Origin: Rhodanobacteraceae bacterium
GTDB lineage: Bacteria; Pseudomonadota; Gammaproteobacteria; Xanthomonadales; Xanthomonadaceae
DNA: 64,000 nt
Direction: 5' to 3'
NCBI GenBank assembly: GCA_024233975.1
Contig: JACKOX010000007.1
Span: 62,001 to 126,000 of the forward strand
The notes under the pieces were generated by a model. The model saw nothing but the letters and a program-made list of their open reading frames with translations, was not told where the DNA came from and did no database searches. Position numbers and translations under genes: made by a program. Every line of letters starts with the position of its first letter. The stretch's first letter is position 1. Shown here in pieces: positions 19,515 through 29,491 of this stretch.

Positions 19515-19990
19515 TCGCCCTCGCGTCGCAGCAGCACGACGGCCTGCGCGGCGATGCCCTCGCCGCGTCCGGTAAAGCCAAGCCGCTCGCTGGTGGTCGC
19601 CTTCACGCTGACCGCGCCAACCGGCATCGCGAGGTCTTCGGCAATGCATTCGCGCATCGCGATCACATGCGGCGCCAGTTTCGGCCGCTCGCAAACAACC
19701 ACCGTGTCAAGATTGGCGATCTGCATGCCGTGCTCGGCCAGCATGCCGCCGACATGGCGCAGCATCACCCGGCTGTCGGCGTCCTTCCAGCGAGGATCGG
19801 ACGGCGGAAAGTGCTGGCCGATATCCCCCAACGCCAGCGCACCCAGCAGCGCATCGCAGAGCGCATGCAGCAGCACGTCACCATCGGAATGCGCCACCAC
19901 ACCCTGCTCATGCGGCACGCGCACACCGCCGAGCATCACGTGATCGCCCGGCCCAAAGGCGTGAACGTCGTAACCAATACCGATGCGCAT
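19511..19990 (-). CDS. ispF: 2-C-methyl-D-erythritol 2,4-cyclodiphosphate synthase
   Basis: A 159-residue protein, normal size, starting MRIGIGYDVHAFGPGDHVML with the metal-binding Asp8/His10 pair. Also present are VAHSDGDVLLHALCDALLGA, GDIGQHFPPSDP and KATTSERLGFTGRGEGI. It forms the cyclic diphosphate intermediate of the MEP isoprenoid pathway. Adjacent to ispD with a one-base gap, consistent with coupled expression of two pathway steps. Confidence 0.97.
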   Translation of the reverse strand: MRIGIGYDVHAFGPGDHVMLGGVRVPHEQGVVAHSDGDVLLHALCDALLGALALGDIGQHFPPSDPRWKDADSRVMLRHVGGMLAEHGMQIANLDTVVVCERPKLAPHVIAMRECIAEDLAMPVGAVSVKATTSERLGFTGRGEGIAAQAVVLLRREGE

Positions 19991-19991
19991 T

Positions 19992-20741
19992 TCAGTCCCT
20001 GTCCGGATTTGACAGCAGCATAGCCGCCAATCGCAGGTCGGTGGGTTCGGTGACCTTGATGTTGTCGCTGCGGCCAGCGACCAGCCGCGGCTTCAGACCC
20101 GCGAATTCCAGCGCGGAGGCTTCGTCGGTAATGGCTGCACCGGCCACCGCTGCGTCGAGAAGCGCTTGGGACAGCTGACTTCGTCTTGCCGCCTGCGGCG
20201 TGAGCGCGCGCCACAGCGTTTCTCGCGGGAGGGTCGCGATGATGCGATCGCCGCCATCACACGACTGCTTGACGGTATCCGCCATTGGCGCGGCAAGAAT
20301 GGCGCCATCGGCTTCCTGCAACAGCGCGAAGACCAGGCGATCCAGATCATCCAGCGCCAGACAGGGCCGCGCAGCGTCGTGCACCAGAATCCAGTCTTCG
20401 CCGGCGACGTTTTCCGGCAATGCGCGCAGCGCGGCGGATACCGATTCCGCGCGACTCGCGCCGCCTTCGCAGCAACGCAGCTCGACAGGCAGTGACTCCC
20501 GCGCTGCGGCCTCCACTTTCGCCCAGTGCGTATCGTCCTCGGCCAACGCCAGCTGGATGCCAACCACCGCCGGATGCGCCGCCAGCGCGCGCAGCGTGTG
20601 CAGCAGCATCGGCTCGCCATGGATCGGCAGGTATTGCTTGGGCAGCCCGGCCGCCATGCGCTGGCCGATGCCGGCCGCCGGCACGATAGCCCAGATGCCG
20701 CGGCCGTCGTTGATGTCAGCGCGACCGATCACTGGTCGCAT
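19992..20741 (-). CDS. ispD: 2-C-methyl-D-erythritol 4-phosphate cytidylyltransferase
   Basis: A 249-residue protein with the nucleotidyltransferase signature IVPAAGIGQRMAAGLPKQYL (about residues 18-37), VHDAARPC, and TDEASALEF near the C-terminus. It converts MEP to CDP-ME. The first 14 residues (MRPVIGRADINDGR) are an extension over the usual start near the ATG-less segment before AIVPAAG; the upstream ATG at 20741 overlaps the ftsB stop by one base (TAATG), so it is kept as the start. Confidence 0.95.
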   Translation of the reverse strand: MRPVIGRADINDGRGIWAIVPAAGIGQRMAAGLPKQYLPIHGEPMLLHTLRALAAHPAVVGIQLALAEDDTHWAKVEAAARESLPVELRCCEGGASRAESVSAALRALPENVAGEDWILVHDAARPCLALDDLDRLVFALLQEADGAILAAPMADTVKQSCDGGDRIIATLPRETLWRALTPQAARRSQLSQALLDAAVAGAAITDEASALEFAGLKPRLVAGRSDNIKVTEPTDLRLAAMLLSNPDRD

Positions 20742-21073
20742 TACCGGTCGTGCCCGGCATCGTTGTTCGCATCGGCCGGCGGCTTCGGATCATCGATGAC
20801 GCGGTAGAAGGTCTCGCCGTCCTTGATCAGCCCCATCTCGCTACGCGCACGCTCCTCGACGGCCTCGTCGCCGTGCTTGAGCTCCTCGACTTCCGCCGCC
20901 AGCGCATCATTGCGCCCGCGCAGCCTGGTGTTTTCCTCGCGCTGTACGCCGACGCTCTGCTCCAGCACCTTCACGTCGCGCATGCCGCCTTCGCCCACCC
21001 ACAGCTTCACCTGCAGGGCGAGCAGCGCCAGCAGCAGGATGATCAACAGCAGCGGTTGGAAGCTGCGCCGCAT
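20741..21073 (-). CDS. ftsB: Cell division protein FtsB
   Basis: A 110-residue bitopic protein with a short cytoplasmic start MRRSFQ, one TM (about residues 7-24, LLLIILLLALLALQVKLWVG) and a periplasmic coiled coil (RLRGRNDALAAEVEELKHGD) ending in a conserved EERARSEMGLIKDGETFYRV. It forms the FtsQLB complex that activates septal peptidoglycan synthesis. The open frame extends to 21214, but the ATG at 21073 gives the typical N-terminus. Eno-FtsB-IspD order is conserved in gammaproteobacteria. Confidence 0.94.
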   Translation of the reverse strand: MRRSFQPLLLIILLLALLALQVKLWVGEGGMRDVKVLEQSVGVQREENTRLRGRNDALAAEVEELKHGDEAVEERARSEMGLIKDGETFYRVIDDPKPPADANNDAGHDR

Positions 21074-21096
21074 GTGCGGGCCCCGATCAGCCGTGG

Positions 21097-22392
21097 TCAG
21101 CCGAAGCGCTTCAGGTTCGGAAACGCCTGCCGACCCGCGTAACGCGCACGCGAACCCAGCGCCTCCTCGATGCGCAGCAGCTGGTTGTACTTGGCCACGC
21201 GGTCGGTACGGCACAGCGAGCCGGTCTTGATCTGCGTGGCGGTCGTCGCCACCGCGATATCGGCGATGGTGGTGTCCTCGGTTTCGCCGGAACGATGCGA
21301 GATCACCGCCGCGTAACGGTTCTGGTCAGCCATGCGGATGGCTTCCAGCGTTTCGGTCAGCGTGCCGATCTGATTCACCTTGATCAGGATCGCGTTGGCG
21401 ATGTGCTGCTCGATACCACGCTGGAAGATCGCCGGATTGGTGACGAACAGATCATCGCCAACCAGCTGCACCTTGTCACCCAGCCGCTTGCTGATCTCAG
21501 CCCAGCCGTCCCAGTCGTCCTCGGCCATGCCGTCTTCGATGGTAAGGATCGGGTGCTGATTCACCCAGCCTTCCAGATAGTCGGTGAACTCGCCCGCGGT
21601 GAGTCGCTTGCCTTCCGAGGTCAGGTGGTAGCGACCATCGTGGTGGAACTCGGAGCTGGCAACGTCGAGACCGAGAAACACGTCCTCGCCCGGACGATAG
21701 CCGGCCTTCAGCGTCGCTTCGAGGATGACCTCGACGGCTTCCTCGTTGGAGCGCAGGTCCGGCGCAAAGCCGCCCTCGTCGCCCACCGCCGTCGACAAGC
21801 CGCGACCCTGCAGCACCGACTTCAGCGCGTGGAAAATCTCGGTGCCGGCGCGCAGCGCCTCGGAGAAGCTGTCGAAGCCAACCGGCAGCACCATGAATTC
21901 CTGCATGTCCACGTTGTTGTCGGCATGCGCACCGCCGTTGATGATGTTCATCATCGGCACCGGCAGGCTGAGCGCCGACTCATCGGTATTGAGGTGCTGC
22001 CACAGCGGCATGTCCTTCGACGCGGCGACGGCATGCGCATTGGCCAGCGACACGCCTAGCAGCGCATTGGCGCCCAGGCGCGACTTGTTCTCGGTGCCGT
22101 CCAGCGCGATCAGCTTCTCGTCCAGGCCCTGCTGGTCGTTGGCGTCGAAACCAGTCAACGCTTCGGCAATCGGCCCGTTCACGTTCGCCACCGCCTTGCG
22201 CACGCCCTTGCCGCCGTAGCGGGTCTTGTCGCCATCGCGCAGCTCAACCGCCTCACGCTGGCCGGTGGAGGCGCCCGACGGCACCGCCGCGCGACCAACT
22301 TGGCCGCTGTCCAGCGTGACTTCGGCTTCCAGCGTGGGATTGCCACGGCTATCAAGGATTTCGCGGGCGTGGATCTTGGTGATGGTGGTCAT
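21097..22392 (-). CDS. eno: Enolase
   Basis: A 431-residue glycolytic enzyme interconverting 2-phosphoglycerate and phosphoenolpyruvate, also part of the RNA degradosome in some bacteria. It begins MTTITKIHAREILDSRGNPT. Typical motifs include GASTGQREAVELRD, GGAHADNNVDMQEFM, LTIEDGMAEDDWDGW, LVGDDLFVTN and SHRSGETEDTTIADIAV. The open frame reaches 22431, but the ATG at 22392 is the normal start. Length matches the family (about 430). The ftsB start follows 23 bp after its stop. Confidence 0.97.
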   Translation of the reverse strand: MTTITKIHAREILDSRGNPTLEAEVTLDSGQVGRAAVPSGASTGQREAVELRDGDKTRYGGKGVRKAVANVNGPIAEALTGFDANDQQGLDEKLIALDGTENKSRLGANALLGVSLANAHAVAASKDMPLWQHLNTDESALSLPVPMMNIINGGAHADNNVDMQEFMVLPVGFDSFSEALRAGTEIFHALKSVLQGRGLSTAVGDEGGFAPDLRSNEEAVEVILEATLKAGYRPGEDVFLGLDVASSEFHHDGRYHLTSEGKRLTAGEFTDYLEGWVNQHPILTIEDGMAEDDWDGWAEISKRLGDKVQLVGDDLFVTNPAIFQRGIEQHIANAILIKVNQIGTLTETLEAIRMADQNRYAAVISHRSGETEDTTIADIAVATTATQIKTGSLCRTDRVAKYNQLLRIEEALGSRARYAGRQAFPNLKRFG

Positions 22393-22501
22393 GGGCTCGG
22401 GCTGCGATGCGGAGGGGAACAGGGGCCGCATGATACCGGATCAGGCAGGGTTCCCGGCCCTGAAAACACCGGATTTGCTGGCCTTGCGGCATAATTTCGC
22501 G

Positions 22502-23341
22502 ATGCGCACCGTCGTCCTCACCTACCATTCGGTCAACATCAGCAGCAACGACTATGCCGGCAACGACCATGTCGCCCTGCGCGAGGACTTGCGCCTGATC
22601 GCGGGGCTCGGGCTGCCGGTGGTGCCGTTGCGCACCGTGGTCGCGGCCCTGAACGACCCGGCCAACGCCCCGTTCGAGCGCGCCGTGGCCCTGAGCTGCG
22701 ACGACGGCTCCTGGTTCGACTGGCACGATCTGCAGCACCCGACCTGGGGCATGCAGCGCAGCTTTCGCGGCATTCTCGACGACCATCACCGCGGCACCGG
22801 CATCGCCGCCGAAATGTCGAGCTTTGTGATCACCTCACCGGAGGCACGCGCCGATCTGGATCGGCTGTCGCTGATCGACAAGGGCTGGTGGGATGACAGC
22901 TGGTGGCCGCAAGCCGCGACCGACAGCCTGCTGCGCATCGAGAACCACAGCTGGGACCACAACCACGAGGCCGTATCCCGGCGCGCGGCACCAGATACAT
23001 GGCCGGGCAACTTCACCCACATCGACAACTTCGAGCGCGCAGACCGGCAGATTCGCCAGGCCAGCGACTACCTCAACCGCCACTGCGCACCATGGCGCAG
23101 CACCCTGTTCGCCTATCCCTACGGCGACAGCAACGACTATCTGCAACGCGAATACCTGCCCGACTTCCAGCACCAGCACGGCTTGCAGGCGGCCTTCACT
23201 ACCGACCCGGAGCCGGTCACGCCGGCTTCAAACCGCTGGTCGCTGGGCCGCTATGTCTGCGGGTTTCACTGGCGGTCGCCGGATGCGCTCCGCGACCTAC
23301 TGAGTGACGGATTGGGCGTCCAGAAATTTAGCGGCCGATAG
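22502..23341 (+). CDS. Polysaccharide deacetylase-like (NodB-fold) protein
   Basis: A 279-residue protein starting MRTVVLTYHSVNISSNDYAG, the usual NodB-family opening. The metal triad is visible: Asp67/Asp68 in SCDDGSWFDW and the His pair H149-x3-H153 in NHSWDHNHE, followed by FAYPYGDSNDY. No signal peptide was seen, so it is probably cytoplasmic. It may act on an N- or O-acetylated sugar or a related amide; the substrate is unknown. Divergent from eno and the only plus-strand gene in this core run. The start at 22502 is preferred because the frame upstream overlaps eno. Confidence 0.83.
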   Translation: MRTVVLTYHSVNISSNDYAGNDHVALREDLRLIAGLGLPVVPLRTVVAALNDPANAPFERAVALSCDDGSWFDWHDLQHPTWGMQRSFRGILDDHHRGTGIAAEMSSFVITSPEARADLDRLSLIDKGWWDDSWWPQAATDSLLRIENHSWDHNHEAVSRRAAPDTWPGNFTHIDNFERADRQIRQASDYLNRHCAPWRSTLFAYPYGDSNDYLQREYLPDFQHQHGLQAAFTTDPEPVTPASNRWSLGRYVCGFHWRSPDALRDLLSDGLGVQKFSGR

Positions 23342-23601
23342 CGGCCCGGCAAGCAGCTTGCATTCCACGAACATCACCGCTTCAGAGATTCGACATGACG
23401 TGCCCTGTCGATCAATACAAGAGTCCATTGGGTGGTTTGCACTCAAGCTCATCACCGAAAGCGATCGCCAAATTTATGGAGACACCGGCAGCAGCTCGCC
23501 TCAGCCTGAGCCGAAAGCCTGTCATCCGGTTCGCTGGACAACACAGACTGGGTTGCACAACCCAATCAACTGACTCCAGCGCCGCACTTGGCTGCTGATC
23601 T
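23342..23601. other. Non-coding gap with lower GC and a short inverted repeat
   Basis: About 260 bases after the deacetylase stop hold no convincing gene; open frames on both strands have no family resemblance and no clear start signal. The only structure noted is a 7-bp inverted repeat (TGGGTTG, two-base spacer, CAACCCA) at 23549-23564. The base composition is lower in GC than the flanking core genes. Confidence 0.5.
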
Positions 23602-23880
23602 TTAGCCTCGCTTGCTTGTTTGTAGTCTGGCTTTACGAGCAAGCAAATCATCACGAGATCGCCAGGCCAGCCTTTTCTGCGCAATCAGCCAAGAACTGTC
23701 CCGGTTCGAGACCTTTTCTATTGCTCCCTGAACACAGCTTTGAAAGTCCCCGTAATCCGTAAGCAAATTGAAGTAGATTTCCTGAAACTTGATTCGTCCA
23801 TCCAGTAGTCGAGCGAGCTTAGGGGGTGTCGCAAGCCACTCCCTACAATCCTGGCAAGAACCACGTCCGCATCGAGCCAT
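23602..23880 (-). CDS. Small hypothetical ORF overlapping the downstream end of the 23843-24292 gene
   Basis: A 92-residue reading frame overlapping the end of the secreted hypothetical gene by 38 bp in a different frame. It starts MARCGRGSCQDCREWLATPP, has a possible GGAGGG ribosome-binding site about 12 bases upstream, and contains FQSCVQGAIEKV; the C-terminal third is rich in Arg and Lys. It could be a separate small protein or the frameshifted C-terminus of the preceding gene. No family recognised. Coding status is uncertain. Confidence 0.4.
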   Translation of the reverse strand: MARCGRGSCQDCREWLATPPKLARLLDGRIKFQEIYFNLLTDYGDFQSCVQGAIEKVSNRDSSWLIAQKRLAWRSRDDLLARKARLQTSKRG

Positions 23881-24288
23881 ATCGAGATTCGACCCTCCCG
23901 GTAGGATACCGCTCTGGCTCTGGCTCGCCCGATTTGTAGCCTGCTAGCGCGTCCAGGCAAAAAGAAGCGTTGATTCGCTCCACGCGATCCACAGAATCGT
24001 CCGTGGCGCGCTCAAACCAATCGTCCCAGGGTCCGAATCGTCCGCGCCCCGCCGTATCGAGTGCATCGAAGGCACCATTCGCTACGATCATTTCGGCACG
24101 CCGCTTTCGATCAACGCCAGCCAGCTTCTGTTCTACACACGAATGCAGCGGCTCGTAGACGCTGAGCAAGCCTTCGTACTGGCGCTTTTCGGGATCGAAG
24201 TTATCGTTATCCGACGCTAGCGCTACGTTAAAGAAAACCGCTAGCGATGCCAGCAGGAACGCTCCGGGAAACACCCCAAGACATCGAC

Positions 24289-24292
<4 letters not shown>
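23843..24292 (-). CDS. Small exported hypothetical protein coupled to kdsA
   Basis: A 149-residue protein with a clear signal peptide (hydrophobic residues 9-25, likely cleavage after ALA-S). The mature part has two Cys (LHSCVEQKL and ASFCLDALAG) that could pair. The start is a GTG whose last bases overlap the kdsA stop (GTGA, 4 bp), implying translational coupling. Base composition is less GC-rich than kdsA, suggesting it was acquired. I do not recognise the family. The reading frame ends within the next small ORF, so a frameshift joining the two is possible. Confidence 0.62.
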
Positions 24293-26783
<2,491 letters not shown>

Positions 26784-26942
26784 GGGGAGTTTCCGCGGTG
26801 AAAGCGGGATTTTACAGGATCGGGGCACGCGATTCACTCGGCGATGCCGCGTCGCGGACCCGGAATCTGTCAGAACCCCGCTTTCACGGGCTGTTTCTGG
26901 CCCTGCTTGATACGCCCGGCCCTGCTCGCCGATCATCGACAG
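26784..26942. promoter_or_regulatory. Divergent promoter region of pyrG and the glycosyltransferase, with an 11-bp inverted repeat
   Basis: The region separates divergent genes. A perfect 11-bp inverted repeat (GTGAAAGCGGG at 26798-26808 and its complement at 26877-26887) brackets a possible pyrG -10 element (TAAAAT on the minus strand, 26809-26814). The -35 match is poor. The repeat could be an operator or part of the pyrG leader; this is inferred from sequence alone. Confidence 0.35.
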
Positions 26943-28076
26943 ATGAACGCCGGAAATTCTGCAAACCCCGCCCCACCGCGCATCTGCCTGTGCATGATCG
27001 TCAAGAACGAGGCGCACGTGATCCGCCGCTGCCTCGATTCGGTGCGACCGCTCATCGACCGCTGGGTGATCGTCGATACCGGCTCCACCGATGGTACGCA
27101 GGCGCTGATCCGTGAACTCATGGCCGACGTGCCCGGTGAACTGCATGAACGCCCGTGGGTGGACTTCTCGACCAACCGCAACCAGGCGCTGGATCTGGCC
27201 CGTGAGGGCTGCGGTGAGCCGGACGGCCGTCAACGCGATTATGCGTTTGTCATTGATGCCGACGAGGAACTGCAGATCGCTCCGGATTTCAGGCGTCCGG
27301 ATAGCCGCGCGGACGCCTACGAAATCCAGATCCTGCACGATGACACCCGCTACGCACGGAATTGCCTGGTCGCGCTGGATCGCCCCTGGCACTACGAGGG
27401 CGTGCTCCACGAAGTGCTGGTCTGCGAACGGCAATCCATACCAACGCCGCTGCCCGGACTGCAGGTGATCTACCGGGCCGAGGGTGCGCGCAGTCGCAAT
27501 CCACGCAAGTTCCATGACGACGCAGCGGTGTTCGAAGAGGCGCTGGAGAAGGAACCCGACAACGCGCGCTACGTGTTCTATCTGGCCCAGAGTTACCGCG
27601 ACGCCGGCGAGCCGCAAAAAGCGCTGTCGGCCTACCAGCGCCGCGCCGGCATGCCCGGCTGGGATGAAGAGACCTGGTTCGCGCTGTTCCAGGTAGCGCG
27701 CCTCAAGGAAGTCCTGCGGCTCCCAGAAGCCGAAGTGGCGCATGCCTACCTCTACGCCTACCAGGGGCGCCCGGCGCGCGCCGAACCGCTGCTGGAGCTG
27801 GCCCGATTCCATCGCGAACGCGGCCAGTACGCCATCGGCATGCTCTATGCCCGCCAGGCTGCGGCCATTCCGCGACCCGCCGACCGCCTGTTTGTCGATG
27901 AGGCCTGCTATCGCTGGCGCGCGTTGGATGAGCTGAGCATCACCGCGTTCTACACGGGCGACACCGAAGCCGGACGCGCCGCCAGCCGGCAGTTGCTGGC
28001 CGATGCGGCCTTTCCCGCGAGCGAGGCCGAGCGCATCAGAAAAAACGCCGCGTTCTATGCCGAACGCGGCGTTTGA
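26943..28076 (+). CDS. Family 2 glycosyltransferase with C-terminal TPR-like repeats
   Basis: A 377-residue protein with an N-terminal GT-A domain: ICLCMIVKNEAHVIRRCLDS, IVDTGSTDGTQ and the DxD-type AFVIDADEELQ. From about residue 190 the sequence is helical with TPR-like units (EEALEKEPDNARYVFYLAQS, YRDAGEPQKALSAYQRRAG). This architecture resembles bacterial glycosyltransferases that modify peptides or surface proteins, including SunS-like enzymes. The start ATG at 26943 follows the spacer from divergent pyrG. Its 3' end contains a hairpin acting on the opposite strand. The acceptor is unknown; the neighbouring GPT-rich collagen-like proteins are plausible by context. Confidence 0.85.
   Translation: MNAGNSANPAPPRICLCMIVKNEAHVIRRCLDSVRPLIDRWVIVDTGSTDGTQALIRELMADVPGELHERPWVDFSTNRNQALDLAREGCGEPDGRQRDYAFVIDADEELQIAPDFRRPDSRADAYEIQILHDDTRYARNCLVALDRPWHYEGVLHEVLVCERQSIPTPLPGLQVIYRAEGARSRNPRKFHDDAAVFEEALEKEPDNARYVFYLAQSYRDAGEPQKALSAYQRRAGMPGWDEETWFALFQVARLKEVLRLPEAEVAHAYLYAYQGRPARAEPLLELARFHRERGQYAIGMLYARQAAAIPRPADRLFVDEACYRWRALDELSITAFYTGDTEAGRAASRQLLADAAFPASEAERIRKNAAFYAERGV
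28040..28075 (-). terminator. Intrinsic terminator for the collagen-like operon, inside the glycosyltransferase 3' end
   Basis: A 13-bp perfect stem (28043-28055 pairing with 28062-28074, six-base loop) is followed on the minus strand by a run of six T residues (28045-28040). The plus strand lacks a T-tract, so it is directional for minus-strand transcripts arriving from the collagen-like genes, although it lies within the last codons of the convergent glycosyltransferase gene. Confidence 0.75.
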
Positions 28077-28196
28077 GACTGACGCACCAAAGTTGTCGCA
28101 ATGATCTCGCCTCAGGTCAGGCTACCCCACAGGATGGCCTGACAGATGTCCGAACGAAATAGCTGACCTTAGCCGCAGCCGCTCCATATTCACGAG

Positions 28197-29411
28197 TCAA
28201 GGTACAAATTCAGCACCCAATGTGACCGGACCTGCCGTGAAACCCACTCCTGTCACTGTTGGATCGTTGATTGGGGCCCGATAGTACAGACCAGAGAAAG
28301 CAGTGTCATTCAGTTCACAAGCCCCTGAAGACGCGGTGTAGCGACTATGTCGCGAAGGAGCGATGACGGTATCTGGTGACGATTTGGGCACGTAGTAAAG
28401 GGTATTCGGATTCCCCTCACCCATCACAAGGCCTGGACGCGCCTGAGCACCAGAAACCAATGCAGGGCCAGTACAATCATATGATTCGTAGGAAGCGGTT
28501 GAGTCTCCGGCAAATGTTCCGTCGGGATCAACACCGATGGTATACCCGGTTTCCGAAATGAATGCCCAACGATCTCCAAAGCCGGTAACCACCGTCGGGT
28601 AGAGCGGCCTCGTCAGCGAAGTGCTCAGTGTGCCATTGATCGTGACCCGATAATGCAGCCCTGCCCCAGCAGGCCCTGTCGGCCCCACCGCTCCCGTCGC
28701 ACCTGTTGCACCAGCGGTTCCTGTCGGACCTTGAACGCCGGTCGGCCCAATCGGACCCGTCGGACCCGTTGATCCGGTCGGACCGGTTGCGCCAGTACCA
28801 CCCGTTGGCCCCAAGGCCCCCGTCGGGCCAGTCGGCCCCGTGCCTCCGGTTGGTCCCGACGGACCTGTTGGACCCGTCGCTCCAGTAGATCCGGTAGATC
28901 CGGTGGATCCGGTTGGCCCCTGCGCACCCGTCGGACCAGTTGGTCCGGTATCACCGGTCGAACCCGTCGGCCCGGTTGGCCCCGTCTGCCCGGTTGCTCC
29001 GGTGGGACCAGTTGGACCCGTGTCGCCCGTCGCTCCCGCTGGACCGGTCGGACCGGTCGGTCCCATGGCACCAGTGTCGCCTGTCGCACCCATCGCTCCG
29101 GTGGCGCCCATTGGGCCGGTTGGCCCCATGGCGCCGGTCGGACCCGGCACACCATCCGCACCGGTGGCGCCCATCGCGCCGGCCGGGCCAGTGGGACCAG
29201 TCGGACCGGTAGGACCCGTGGCACCGGTCGGGCCGACGATGGAACCGCAGGCGCCCAACTGGCCGGTACTGGCGTCGAAGCAGACCGGGCTGTCTTCCTG
29301 CACGGCACTGGGCAGGCCGGTAATGCCCACCGTGCCGTCCGGATTGACGATGAAGCGCGCGGTGGCCATCGCCAGCGGGCGCCGCTTCATCCACTTGTCG
29401 ATCATCGTCAT
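28197..29411 (-). CDS. Collagen-like Gly-X-Y repeat protein without recognisable signal peptide
   Basis: A 404-residue protein. Residues about 19-59 match the N-terminal cassette of the neighbouring collagen-like protein (FIVNPDGTVGITGLPSAVQE, then CFDASTGQLGACGS). Residues 60-248 are about 63 uninterrupted Gly-X-Y triplets, mostly GPT, GAT and GST. The last 155 residues are a globular domain of unknown family beginning LHYRVTINGTLSTS and containing two Cys. The start ATG (29411) has AGGGGG upstream but gives the N-terminus MTMIDKWMKRRPLAMATARF, with no hydrophobic signal segment, unlike its neighbour. Either export uses another route or this gene lost its 5' end. Confidence 0.85.
   Translation of the reverse strand: MTMIDKWMKRRPLAMATARFIVNPDGTVGITGLPSAVQEDSPVCFDASTGQLGACGSIVGPTGATGPTGPTGPTGPAGAMGATGADGVPGPTGAMGPTGPMGATGAMGATGDTGAMGPTGPTGPAGATGDTGPTGPTGATGQTGPTGPTGSTGDTGPTGPTGAQGPTGSTGSTGSTGATGPTGPSGPTGGTGPTGPTGALGPTGGTGATGPTGSTGPTGPIGPTGVQGPTGTAGATGATGAVGPTGPAGAGLHYRVTINGTLSTSLTRPLYPTVVTGFGDRWAFISETGYTIGVDPDGTFAGDSTASYESYDCTGPALVSGAQARPGLVMGEGNPNTLYYVPKSSPDTVIAPSRHSRYTASSGACELNDTAFSGLYYRAPINDPTVTGVGFTAGPVTLGAEFVP
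28668..29234 (-). repeat. Collagen-like triplet coding repeat, about 63 Gly-X-Y units
   Basis: A 9-base-periodic, GC-rich low-complexity stretch encoding continuous Gly-X-Y triplets with Thr dominating the Y position. Synonymous wobble differences between units show the repeats are not freshly expanded by slippage. The antisense frames show Pro-rich artefacts that are not genes. Confidence 0.9.
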
Positions 29412-29491
29412 CTCAATGCCCCCTAGAAATATTTCCGTTTCCTGCGAAGCTCGTTGCCCCGAGGCCATCAGCACAACGCCATGAGGCGTGG

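Noticed and set aside
23549..23564. Seven-base inverted repeat as an attachment site or terminator
   Set aside because: No T-tract, no integrase gene nearby and no second copy seen; too short to support.
28840..29484. Pro/Val-rich repetitive plus-strand frame (GPVGPVAPV-like) opposite the collagen-like gene
   Set aside because: A mirror of the Gly-X-Y coding repeat; Gly-Pro codons (GGN CCN) read as Gly-Pro on both strands, so collagen-like appearance on the antisense strand is an artefact. The minus strand has start, signal peptide and head domains.
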